From NCBI GenBank assembly GCA_029936395.1, contig JAPYSW010000008.1:1-41184 (forward strand): a DNA stretch of 41,184 nt, read 5' to 3'. The position numbers and the translations under genes are program-made. This DNA is from Candidatus Poseidoniia archaeon (lineage in GTDB: Archaea > Thermoplasmatota > Poseidoniia > MGIII > CG-Epi1). Numbering within the stretch: position 1 is the stretch's first letter; every line of letters begins with the position of its first letter. The notes under the pieces were generated by a model. The model had not been told where the DNA came from. It searched no databases and saw only the letters and a program-made list of their open reading frames with translations. This document shows, piece by piece, positions 1 through 8,681 of the stretch.

Positions 1-454
1 GTAAATTATCTATTCTATTGGCTGAAAGAATTTCTACAACCCATTTGTCTTCATTACCTGTGATTAAGGACGAATATTTCCAACCTTGACTATGAACTAT
101 TCCTCTAAATTTTTGAGCTAATTCCATAGTTCTACAAGCTATATGGAAGATTGGTGACTGGCCCTGAAGAATAACAATCGAGTTTGATGGAATGTCTAAA
201 TTATCAAGAGCGTCTTTAACTTCTTCAAATTCTACCGGTCTATGCCATGTCTTCCTTAATTCAACAGAATCTTTTCTACCAATATCGGGAAGAACAATTA
301 GTTGTAATCTTCCTGCACAACTAGAAGTAGTGAAAATATCGGGATGTGAGTTGAAAGCATTAAGAACTTCAATTACACCTTCATCTACTAAACCTTTGGA
401 TTTGGCAGCCTCTAATTTCCCCATTGCATTTGCTTTGTACTGGCTAAATTCCAT
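1..454 (-). CDS. taw3: tRNA wybutosine-synthesis methyltransferase Taw3/TYW3-like (3' end truncated by window edge)
   Basis: Not in the ORF track because it is truncated. Manual reverse-strand translation gives MEFSQYKANAMGKLEAAKSKGLVDEGVIEVLNAFNSHPDIFTTSSCAGRLQLIVLPDIGRKDSVELRKTWHR... with the TTSSCAGR motif typical of the TYW3 family. The + strand ORF 192..476 is its antisense. Confidence 0.8.
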   Translation of the reverse strand, partial: MEFSQYKANAMGKLEAAKSKGLVDEGVIEVLNAFNSHPDIFTTSSCAGRLQLIVLPDIGRKDSVELRKTWHRPVEFEEVKDALDNLDIPSNSIVILQGQSPIFHIACRTMELAQKFRGIVHSQGWKYSSLITGNEDKWVVEILSANRIDNL

Positions 455-588
455 TAGTTGTTTAAGTCCCTCATGAGTTCATTATATCTTGCTTTTGGTG
501 CAAAGATTAATAGAAAGAATATGAATAATACGAAAAGTACAAATCCACTCATAACTTCTCCTTCAGAGAGGTCGTTTTCCTTGCCCAT
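454..588 (-). CDS. small single-TM membrane protein (44 aa), unknown function
   Basis: Manual translation: MGKENDLSEGEVMSGFVLFVLFILFLLIFAPKARYNELMRDLNN*. Start overlaps the yjbQ stop and the stop overlaps the taw3 ATG (TAATG), consistent with an operon. Confidence 0.6.
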   Translation of the reverse strand: MGKENDLSEGEVMSGFVLFVLFIFFLLIFAPKARYNELMRDLNN

Positions 589-1004
589 TATTCACCAACT
601 ATACTAATCATTATCTTTCTATTATGCTGTTGATCTCTGTGCTCCCACAAATATATTCCCTGCCAAGTTCCCAATGAAAGCTTGCCATTCATAACCGGAA
701 CGGTCTCAGAAGTGCTAGTTAAAGCTGAACGAATGTGTGCAGGCATGTCGTCCTTGCCTTCCATATTATGTACATAAGGAAAGTCTTCAGGAACTAAATT
801 CGAAAAAATAGTCTCAAAATCTTGCCTTACGGAAGGATCGTAATTCTCCTGAATAACTAGACTTGCGCTTGTATGCTTAATGAATAAATGGCAAACACCA
901 TTCTGAATATTAGATTTAGTAACAAAATCCTGGACATTACTTGTAATATCTAGAAAAGATTTAGGATTCGTATGAATCTCTAACGAATCTTGTGACATCA
1001 CCAT
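588..1004 (-). CDS. YjbQ/UPF0047 family protein (secondary thiamine-phosphate synthase-like)
   Basis: 138 aa. HLFIKHTSASLVIQEN, DDMPAHIRSAL and LGTWQGIYLWEHR are family hallmarks. Confidence 0.9.
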   Translation of the reverse strand: MVMSQDSLEIHTNPKSFLDITSNVQDFVTKSNIQNGVCHLFIKHTSASLVIQENYDPSVRQDFETIFSNLVPEDFPYVHNMEGKDDMPAHIRSALTSTSETVPVMNGKLSLGTWQGIYLWEHRDQQHNRKIMISIVGE

Positions 1005-1038
1005 AGTAACTAATTAAGACTGCCTCAAATAAGACTTC

Positions 1039-1785
1039 ATGTTAACAATGATTGGTCTAGGTTTAGGAGGGCCTAACTCGATAACTATGGATGGAGTCAT
1101 AGCACTAAGTATGTCTGACTATATATTTTATGAAACATATACTTCTCCCATTCACTCAGAAACCTTAGAGTGGGTAAAATTAAAATCTCAGAAGGAACCA
1201 ATTCACCTATCTAGGAGTCAAGTCGAAGAGCCTGCCGAATTGATAGAATTTGCAAAGGAAAAAATGGTGGCCTTACTAATCGTTGGAGATGCATTATCGG
1301 CTACTACTCACGTAAGTCTATTATTGGATTGTAAGAAAAATAATATTGAATATCAAGTAATACACAATGCTTCTGTTCTGACTGCGGTTGCAGGAATTTT
1401 AGGATTACAACACTATAATTTTGGACCAGTGGCAACACTTGTTCTTCCCGAGGGAAATTATAGACCTTTAAGTCCAATTGATAAAATAAAAAGTAATATG
1501 AAAAATGGAAATCACACTTTAGTGCTCCTGGACATAAAAGCTGATCAACCAGATAAAGAACTAATTTATATGAAAGCTTCTGACGCTGCTGAACAAATTA
1601 TTGAAGCTGGATTATCCGAAGAAATAAAAGTTGCAGCAGCTGCCAGAGTTGGTAGAGAAAGTCAAACATTATGGTATGGGAAACTAAAAACACTAAAAGA
1701 ATTAGACTTAGGAGAAGAACCACACAGCCTAGTGGTTCCTTCTAGATTACACTTCACTGAAAAGGAATTCCTCGAGAGTCTCTAA
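1039..1785 (+). CDS. dphB: diphthine synthase
   Basis: MLTMIGLGLGGPNSITMDGVIALSMSDYIFYETYTSP and HNASVLTAVAGILGLQHYNFG are typical of the DphB/Dph5 SAM methyltransferase family. Confidence 0.93.
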   Translation: MLTMIGLGLGGPNSITMDGVIALSMSDYIFYETYTSPIHSETLEWVKLKSQKEPIHLSRSQVEEPAELIEFAKEKMVALLIVGDALSATTHVSLLLDCKKNNIEYQVIHNASVLTAVAGILGLQHYNFGPVATLVLPEGNYRPLSPIDKIKSNMKNGNHTLVLLDIKADQPDKELIYMKASDAAEQIIEAGLSEEIKVAAAARVGRESQTLWYGKLKTLKELDLGEEPHSLVVPSRLHFTEKEFLESL

Positions 1786-1826
1786 CCGCTCTAGTTTTAA
1801 GCCCCCCTCTAACTAGTTCTACCTAG

Positions 1827-2882
1827 ATGCAGGGGTGGATAGCACTAGAGAACGGTTCAGTTTTTTTTGGTGAATCATTTGGGTTTGAAAAAACTATAGA
1901 AGGAGAACTTGTTTTCAATACATCAATGACTGGTTACCAAGAGGCCCTTACAGACCCTAGTTATGCCGGTCAAATATTAATGTTTACATTTCCCCAGATT
2001 GGGAATTATGGGTGTAATGCTGAATCTTATGAATCTGACAAAATCCAAACACAAGCCTGTATTGTGAAAGAATGGTGTCGAAGACCTAATCAAGGCGAAA
2101 TGAATCTAGATGAATGGTTTAAGAAGGAAAAAATACCAGCCATTGAAGGAATTGATACTAGAGAACTAACCATTATGACTAGAGAAGTAGGTACGCTAAG
2201 AGCAGTAATGTGTACTGATGGAGCACTTACTCCTGACGAAGGTGTAAAACGTGCTGCCAAAATGTCATGGCCATCTGAAGAAAACCTAGTAGCTGAAGTA
2301 TCAACAAAAAAGATATACAAGAAAGGAAAGAAAGGACCTAATGTGACTCTTTTAGACTGGGGAGTAAAACAATCTATTGTAACAAATCTAGCTGAAAAGA
2401 ATAAAGTCACTGTAGTGCCTTGGAATTATAGTATTGAACAAGTACGGAAAACAAAACCTGATTTGATTTTTATGAGTAATGGACCTGGAGATCCAGATCA
2501 TCCTGAAATGAAAACTGTTGTTGATACTGTAAAATCCCTAATAAAAGAATATCCAACAATAGGCATATGTTTAGGACATCAAATCCTAGGACTTGCACTT
2601 GGTGGTGAGACATACAAGCTGAAATATGGACACAGGGGCGGAAATCAGCCCGTTAAACACGTGAAAACCGAGAAGGTGTACATTACTTCACAGAACCATG
2701 GATTCGCACTTCATAAGTTACCGAAACATGTTCAGGAAACTTTCATTAATCTGAACGATAATACTTGTGAAGGTATTAGTTCCAAGAATTGTTGGTCTGT
2801 TCAATTTCATCCTGAAGCGGCCCCAGGGCCTATGGATGCTAATGTGTTATTCAACAAGGTAGGAGAAATGATTGATGGGTAA
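1827..2882 (+). CDS. carA: carbamoyl-phosphate synthase small subunit
   Basis: GATase motif GICLGHQILGLALGG; N-terminal GWIALENGSVFFGESFG; followed by carB. Confidence 0.96.
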   Translation: MQGWIALENGSVFFGESFGFEKTIEGELVFNTSMTGYQEALTDPSYAGQILMFTFPQIGNYGCNAESYESDKIQTQACIVKEWCRRPNQGEMNLDEWFKKEKIPAIEGIDTRELTIMTREVGTLRAVMCTDGALTPDEGVKRAAKMSWPSEENLVAEVSTKKIYKKGKKGPNVTLLDWGVKQSIVTNLAEKNKVTVVPWNYSIEQVRKTKPDLIFMSNGPGDPDHPEMKTVVDTVKSLIKEYPTIGICLGHQILGLALGGETYKLKYGHRGGNQPVKHVKTEKVYITSQNHGFALHKLPKHVQETFINLNDNTCEGISSKNCWSVQFHPEAAPGPMDANVLFNKVGEMIDG

Positions 2883-5800
2883 AATGAAAATATTAGTGCC
2901 TGGATCTGGACCTATAATTATTGGACAAGCTGCCGAATTTGACTACTCAGGTACGCAATGTTGTTCTGCTTTAAGAGAAGATGGACACAAAGTAATACTA
3001 GTTAATTCCAATCCAGCTACAATTCAAACCGATCCTGATACAGCCGATGTAGTCTATATTGAGCCTTTGACTGTTGAATCCCTAGCCAAAATAATTGAGA
3101 AAGAAAGGCCTGATGCCATAATTCCCGGTATGGGTGGACAAACTGGCCTAAACTTGACCATAGACCTCCATAAAGCAGGAATACTTGACAAATACAATGT
3201 CAAGGTGCTAGGAACTTCCTTGGACTCTATTGAGATGGCAGAGGATAGAGACCTATTCCGAAAAAGAATGGTTGAAATCGGTGAACCAGTTGCAGAAAGT
3301 GGAATTGCTAATACAATTGAGGATGCTTTGAAACTAGCTAAAAAATTGAATTATCCCGTTGTAGTAAGACCAGCATTTACACTGGGTGGAACTGGTGGTG
3401 GTATAGCATATACCAAAGAAGAACTGGAAATTATCTCCGGAAGAGGCCTAGCTCTCTCTCCCGTCAAACAGTTACTCATCGAAGAATCAATATTGGGTTG
3501 GCTTGAATTTGAGTTTGAAGTTTTAAGAGACATAGATGATAATGCAATAGTAGTTTGTTCAATGGAAAATCTAGATCCCATGGGAGTACATACTGGCGAA
3601 TCAATAGTTGTCGCCCCAGCACTAACTTTACCTGAAGCTGCCTACCAGAAATTGAGAACATCAGCTCTAAAAGTTGTTAAAAGTTTAGGAATCGTGGGTG
3701 GATGTAATGTCCAATTTGCTTTTCATTCTAAAACACAAGATTACATTCTAATCGAAGTTAATCCTCGAGTTTCCAGATCCTCAGCTTTAGCCTCAAAAGC
3801 TACAGGTATACCAATAGCTCGAATTTCTACAATGCTATCTCTAGGAAACATGTTACATGAATTATCAAATCGAGTTACTGGAAATACAAGTGCAGCTTTC
3901 GAACCGTCTATTGATTACATAGTTACTAAGATACCAAGATGGCCATTTGACAAGTTCAAATTAGCAGATAGAGAATTGGGCACGCAAATGAAATCAACCG
4001 GAGAGACTATGTCTATTGGTAGAAGTTTTGAAGAATCTCTAATGAAAGCATGGAGATCAATTGGACAGGGTGTAGGATATCCTGAGGAAGTAGATTGGAG
4101 TCAAAGAGAATTAGAGAATAAAATCCGCATCCCAAATGATCAACGCTTGTTAGCGATATGGGCATATCTTAGAAAGAATAAAGCAACGCAAAAGAATATC
4201 GAAAGAACATGTGAGATATCTGAATTTCATCCATTCTTTATAGATCGAATTGCGAAACTAGTTAAACTCGAAATAGAATTATCGGAATGTGAAAATGAAT
4301 TAGAGGATAACTTATTACTCAAAGCAAAGAAAAATGGGTTCGGAGATAAGCAAATCGCTTATTTAACAAATATTTCTCAAGAAGAAATAAGAAATCAAAG
4401 GAAAAAAAATAAACTAAAGAGTAGTTTCTTGATTGTTGATACCTGTGCAGGGGAATTCGAAGCAAAAACTCCTTACTTTTATTCAACCTATGCTGATAAA
4501 CCAATTAATATTGATATTGGAAAAAGTATAGTTATACTTGGTTCGGGTCCTATTAGAATAGGCCAAGGCATAGAATTTGATTATTCCACAGTTCATGGCG
4601 TTCAGGCTGCAAGAAATGCAGGTTATGAAGCAGTTGTAGTGAATAATAATCCTGAAACAGTATCCACTGATTTTGATGCTTCAGACAGGCTATATTTTGA
4701 ACCATTAGACAATGAATCTATATTTGAGATATTAGATTTGGAACGACCGTATGGAATAATTCTTCAACTTGGTGGTCAGACTGCAGTTAATTTAGCATCC
4801 GACATAGAGGAGTATATACGTAAGGAAAAACTTCCAACAAAAATATTAGGGACGAAGGTAAAAGACATGGATTTGGCAGAAGATCGTGGGAAATGTGGTG
4901 ACCTTATGGAAAAGGCAGGTATTGTTATGCCAGAATGGGGCGCTGCAAAAAGTTCAGAAGAAGTTATTCAATATTCAAAAGAAATAGGATTTCCGGTCCT
5001 AGTTAGACCTTCATTCGTACTAGGAGGTAGAGGAATGGAAATTGTTCATAATTTAGAACAATTAAACCAATATTTAAGACTAGAAGCTCACGCCTCACCA
5101 GAAAAACCAGTATTAGTCGATAAATTCCTCGAAGGTGCAATCGAGCTCGATATTGATTTAGTATCTGATGGAAAGAATGTTGTTATTGGTGCAATTATGG
5201 AGCAAATTGAAATGGCAGGAGTTCATTCTGGAGACAGTGCTTGTGTTATGCCTACACAATCTCTTTCTAAGAAAAATATAGAAGATGTAGAAGATATCTC
5301 TCGCAAAGTTGCAATAATATTTAATATAATTGGTGCCGCAAATTTACAATTAGCAATTAAAGAGGATATTATTTATCTTTTAGAAGTAAATCCTAGGGCA
5401 AGTAGAACATTGCCATTTGTCAGTAAGTCTACTGGATATCCTATGGCAAGAATTGCAGTCAACGCAATGCTTGGTGAAAAATTGGATAAAATACCAAAAA
5501 CAATTCCTATGAAAGGAGCCTCCGTGAAAGTACCAACCTTTTCTTGGCTAAAACTCACCGGATTAGATACAGTACTTGGTCCTGAAATGAAATCAACCGG
5601 TGAAGCTATGGGGCATGGGCCTAACTTTGGAACAGCATACCTAAAAGCTATGAAAGGAGGAAACAAGAGCCTGCCAACTAAAGGTACTGTGTTTTTGTCT
5701 ATTTCCAACAAATTAAAATTAGACTTTGAAGACATAGCTAAAGATTTAGTAACACATGGTTTTGATCTAATAGCTACAAAAGGAACTGCTGCATCTCTTA

Positions 5801-6072
5801 GAAAGTGTGGATTGAATAGTAAAGTCATATGGCGTATATCTGATAGAAAACAGCCAGATATACTCTCAATTATGCGAAAAGAAGATGTAGATTTAATCAT
5901 AAATTTACCAACAGGAAGAAGAGCTGCAACAGATGGTGCTCAAATGAGGAGGCTCGCTGTAGAATTAGGTATACCTTTCATAACAACTTTAACTGGCGCA
6001 AGAGCTGCAATTAATTCTCTTAAAGAAGGTGAAATTGATTATATACAACCACTTAAAAAAGTGAGTTATTAA
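2872..6072 (+). CDS. carB: carbamoyl-phosphate synthase large subunit
   Basis: 1066 aa with two ATP-grasp halves (LVPGSGPIIIGQAAEFDYSGTQ and VILGSGPIRIGQGIEFDYSTVH) and an MGS-like C-terminus. Start probably at the internal M (MKILVPG, ~2884). Confidence 0.97.
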   Translation: MMGKMKILVPGSGPIIIGQAAEFDYSGTQCCSALREDGHKVILVNSNPATIQTDPDTADVVYIEPLTVESLAKIIEKERPDAIIPGMGGQTGLNLTIDLHKAGILDKYNVKVLGTSLDSIEMAEDRDLFRKRMVEIGEPVAESGIANTIEDALKLAKKLNYPVVVRPAFTLGGTGGGIAYTKEELEIISGRGLALSPVKQLLIEESILGWLEFEFEVLRDIDDNAIVVCSMENLDPMGVHTGESIVVAPALTLPEAAYQKLRTSALKVVKSLGIVGGCNVQFAFHSKTQDYILIEVNPRVSRSSALASKATGIPIARISTMLSLGNMLHELSNRVTGNTSAAFEPSIDYIVTKIPRWPFDKFKLADRELGTQMKSTGETMSIGRSFEESLMKAWRSIGQGVGYPEEVDWSQRELENKIRIPNDQRLLAIWAYLRKNKATQKNIERTCEISEFHPFFIDRIAKLVKLEIELSECENELEDNLLLKAKKNGFGDKQIAYLTNISQEEIRNQRKKNKLKSSFLIVDTCAGEFEAKTPYFYSTYADKPINIDIGKSIVILGSGPIRIGQGIEFDYSTVHGVQAARNAGYEAVVVNNNPETVSTDFDASDRLYFEPLDNESIFEILDLERPYGIILQLGGQTAVNLASDIEEYIRKEKLPTKILGTKVKDMDLAEDRGKCGDLMEKAGIVMPEWGAAKSSEEVIQYSKEIGFPVLVRPSFVLGGRGMEIVHNLEQLNQYLRLEAHASPEKPVLVDKFLEGAIELDIDLVSDGKNVVIGAIMEQIEMAGVHSGDSACVMPTQSLSKKNIEDVEDISRKVAIIFNIIGAANLQLAIKEDIIYLLEVNPRASRTLPFVSKSTGYPMARIAVNAMLGEKLDKIPKTIPMKGASVKVPTFSWLKLTGLDTVLGPEMKSTGEAMGHGPNFGTAYLKAMKGGNKSLPTKGTVFLSISNKLKLDFEDIAKDLVTHGFDLIATKGTAASLRKCGLNSKVIWRISDRKQPDILSIMRKEDVDLIINLPTGRRAATDGAQMRRLAVELGIPFITTLTGARAAINSLKEGEIDYIQPLKKVSY

Positions 6073-6100
6073 TACCTGAAGTTAGACATTGTAGGTATCT

Positions 6101-6108
6101 TTTATATA
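6101..6108 (+). promoter_or_regulatory. putative TATA box for the PAS-UbiA gene
   Basis: tttatata about 35 nt upstream of ATG 6143, in the carB/ubiA intergenic gap. Confidence 0.5.
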
Positions 6109-6142
6109 CTACTACATATGGAGAAAAATATTGGTTATATCT

Positions 6143-7429
6143 ATGGCTGAAAGCGATAAAATAGTTAGTGTAATTACTTGTGATGTTGAAGGGCGTATTG
6201 AAACTTTCAACGAGAATGCAGAAAAATTATTTGGTTATTCCGCAGATGAACTTATTGGTAAAAAAAGAGTTTCCCTTTTCTCACCAGGAATGGTTGTACT
6301 AGGGCACATTGAAAACTGGTTGAAAAATGCTCGAGAAAATAAAAAAGGACATAACACTGAAACCGTCTTCGTTAGAAAAGATGGAAGCGAATTTGCAGCT
6401 AAAATAACACTTACTGCAACAGTGAAAGATGGGAAGCATATCGGATATTGTGGCAGAACTACTGAGTTAGCAGATGTATCTCCTGCAGATGCAATGCCTG
6501 AAACTACATTATTAACAAAATTTATATCTATTATAGCAATAACAAGACTACCCTTTCTAAGTGCAACATGGATTCCGATTATAGCGAGTATTGTTTGGGG
6601 CATCAAAAGTGAAGTTATAACCGATTTTAATTGGTACACTTTCACACTAATTTTTCTAGGTGGTTCTTTCTTACATCTAGCTGCAAATACTTACAATGAC
6701 TATTTTGACTGGGAAAGTGGTACTGATCAATTGAATAATGATTATTTCCTACAATTATCAGGAGGTAGTAGGGCCATTGAGCTAGGCCTAATTACTGAAA
6801 AACAACTATTCAAATTAGCAACAATATTTCTTTTCCTCTCAGGACTTTTAGGTTTAGGGATAATGACTACTATTGATGAAAATAAGTTTGAATTATTATA
6901 CTATGGACTCGCTGGAGCATTTTCAGCTTATTTTTATACAGGATATCCTCTACGATTAGTAGCAAAAAATGGAATTGGTGAACTTTTAATTGGCTTGAAT
7001 TATGGACCTTTAATGACCATGGGATCTGTTTTTGCCTTGACAGGAATACACAGTTGGGAAGCCTTCTACTTTGGTATCCCATTTGGCATATTGACAACTG
7101 CAATATTGTGGATTAATCAATTTCCTGATAGAGCATCAGATAAAATTGCAGGTAAAAACCACTTAGTAGTTATGCTAGGATTGAAACGATCAAGTTGGGG
7201 CTACCTAATTTTAATGATATCTGCATTTACATCAATTTACTTACTATTTCATTATCAAATAGTTGAAAAAGGAGCACTTCTTGGATTATTAGGACTGCCT
7301 ATAGCATTATACTATTCATATCAAGTTATGACAAAGTTTGATACAAGGGAACTAGCTGGAGCTAACTGGGGAACTATAGGGATACATTCTATAACTGGAA
7401 CATTACTGATTCTGGGTATGTACATATGA
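6143..7429 (+). CDS. PAS domain fused to UbiA-family prenyltransferase (MenA-like)
   Basis: N-terminal PAS/PAC (VISVITCDVEGRIETFNENAEKLFGYSADELIGK...VFVRKDGSEFAAKITLTA). C-terminal UbiA with NTYNDYFDWESGTD and DRASDKIAGK Asp motifs and multiple TM helices. ORF called from TTG 6131; the ATG at 6143 is more likely. Confidence 0.88.
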   Translation: MAESDKIVSVITCDVEGRIETFNENAEKLFGYSADELIGKKRVSLFSPGMVVLGHIENWLKNARENKKGHNTETVFVRKDGSEFAAKITLTATVKDGKHIGYCGRTTELADVSPADAMPETTLLTKFISIIAITRLPFLSATWIPIIASIVWGIKSEVITDFNWYTFTLIFLGGSFLHLAANTYNDYFDWESGTDQLNNDYFLQLSGGSRAIELGLITEKQLFKLATIFLFLSGLLGLGIMTTIDENKFELLYYGLAGAFSAYFYTGYPLRLVAKNGIGELLIGLNYGPLMTMGSVFALTGIHSWEAFYFGIPFGILTTAILWINQFPDRASDKIAGKNHLVVMLGLKRSSWGYLILMISAFTSIYLLFHYQIVEKGALLGLLGLPIALYYSYQVMTKFDTRELAGANWGTIGIHSITGTLLILGMYI

Positions 7430-8424
7430 AAGATTTAATACAAAATAACAATAACAAACTTCGGAAATTGCACAAAGATGAGGTATTAGATGACTTAAGT
7501 GTTTACTATAATAAAGTTAAAAATGAATTTGAAAATCACATTAATAGTGAATTATCGAAAGAACCACAAGAGATAGCGTCTCTACTAGAATCAGGATTAA
7601 ATGGTGGGAAAAAACTCAGACCCGTCCTATGTAAACTGGTTTCAGATTCATTAGGAGGAGACACACATTTAGCATTCGAATGTGGGATGGCACTGGAATT
7701 AATACACAGTGGAGCTCTAATACATGATGATTGGATTGATGGAGATAAATTTCGAAGAGCAGCACCATCTTTGTGGAATGAATTAGGATCAAGAACTGCA
7801 GTACTAGTTGCTGATTTGATGGCTGCTACAGGATCACTTCATGGAGCAATATCTATTGAAACTGGAAAATCTTTAGCAAGGTGTGTTAGAAATTTATCTG
7901 AAGGAGCTATTGCAGACTTTACAGATAAAGAAAATTACAGTGAATCAGTTTATTTACATCGAATTAAAAGAAAAACTGGAGCACTCTACAGTACCGCTGC
8001 TGAATTAGGTGCTTTGGTCTCTCCAAGAACTAATCTCGCTTCAGACATGTACAAATATGGTGAATGTGTAGGAATAATATATCAAATAACGGATGACTTT
8101 TTAGATTTATTGAATTCATTGATAACAAAAACAGCAGTTGGTGATTTAGCTCTTAAAATACCAACGCTTCCAGTTACCAGATTAAGCCGCTATTCTGAGT
8201 ATAAAGAAGTAATAGATGAATTTACTTTAAACGGCAATTCGGAACCATTAATACAAACTATTGAAATAAAACATGCTCAAACTATTTTTGAAGAACTAGT
8301 TAAGCCATGGCAAGACATGTCACAACGATTCCTGACAGAAGTCCCTGAATCAAAATATAGAATCCTTCTTCAAAAAGTACCCCTTGCCTTCGCTAATGAA
8401 TTAATTAGTACAGATACGAATTAA
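7426..8424 (+). CDS. polyprenyl diphosphate synthase (GGPP/heptaprenyl synthase-like)
   Basis: GGKKLRPVLCKL, first Asp motif HDDWIDGD with FRRAAP, second Asp motif ITDDFLDL. Overlaps the ubiA stop by ATGA. Confidence 0.9.
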   Translation: MKDLIQNNNNKLRKLHKDEVLDDLSVYYNKVKNEFENHINSELSKEPQEIASLLESGLNGGKKLRPVLCKLVSDSLGGDTHLAFECGMALELIHSGALIHDDWIDGDKFRRAAPSLWNELGSRTAVLVADLMAATGSLHGAISIETGKSLARCVRNLSEGAIADFTDKENYSESVYLHRIKRKTGALYSTAAELGALVSPRTNLASDMYKYGECVGIIYQITDDFLDLLNSLITKTAVGDLALKIPTLPVTRLSRYSEYKEVIDEFTLNGNSEPLIQTIEIKHAQTIFEELVKPWQDMSQRFLTEVPESKYRILLQKVPLAFANELISTDTN

Positions 8425-8681
8425 AATTTTCTCAAATGTCGCCTTGGAGGCTTAGATACTTTGACATCTCCCTTCATAATTGTATCTGAATCTAACTTTT
8501 TACTTTCTCCTGAAAATATATAATATGAATTGACTTTACTAAATTCTAAACCTTCTTGTTGACAAGAATTCTTCATTCGAGATCTAAAAGTGTCCTTCTT
8601 AGAATGGTTTTTCCCTTTAGGAGTAATACCTTCCCACAAATTGTTAAACTGTAAATAATTTACACTTTTTTTATCAATCAT
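8421..8681 (-). CDS. small basic protein of unknown function coupled to nuoN
   Basis: 86 aa; start overlaps the nuoN stop (ATGA). No family recognised by eye. Confidence 0.55.
   Translation of the reverse strand: MIDKKSVNYLQFNNLWEGITPKGKNHSKKDTFRSRMKNSCQQEGLEFSKVNSYYIFSGESKKLDSDTIMKGDVKVSKPPRRHLRKF

Noticed and set aside
5373-5900. 175-aa minus-strand ORF inside carB
   Set aside because: Antisense to conserved CarB sequence; no family features. Typical shadow ORF in AT-rich coding DNA, as are 2090..2410, 6235..6645, 30898..31386, 31578..31961 and 36027..36380.
2872-6072. Possible internal duplication in carB
   Set aside because: The two homologous ATP-grasp halves are the normal architecture of carbamoyl-phosphate synthase large subunit.
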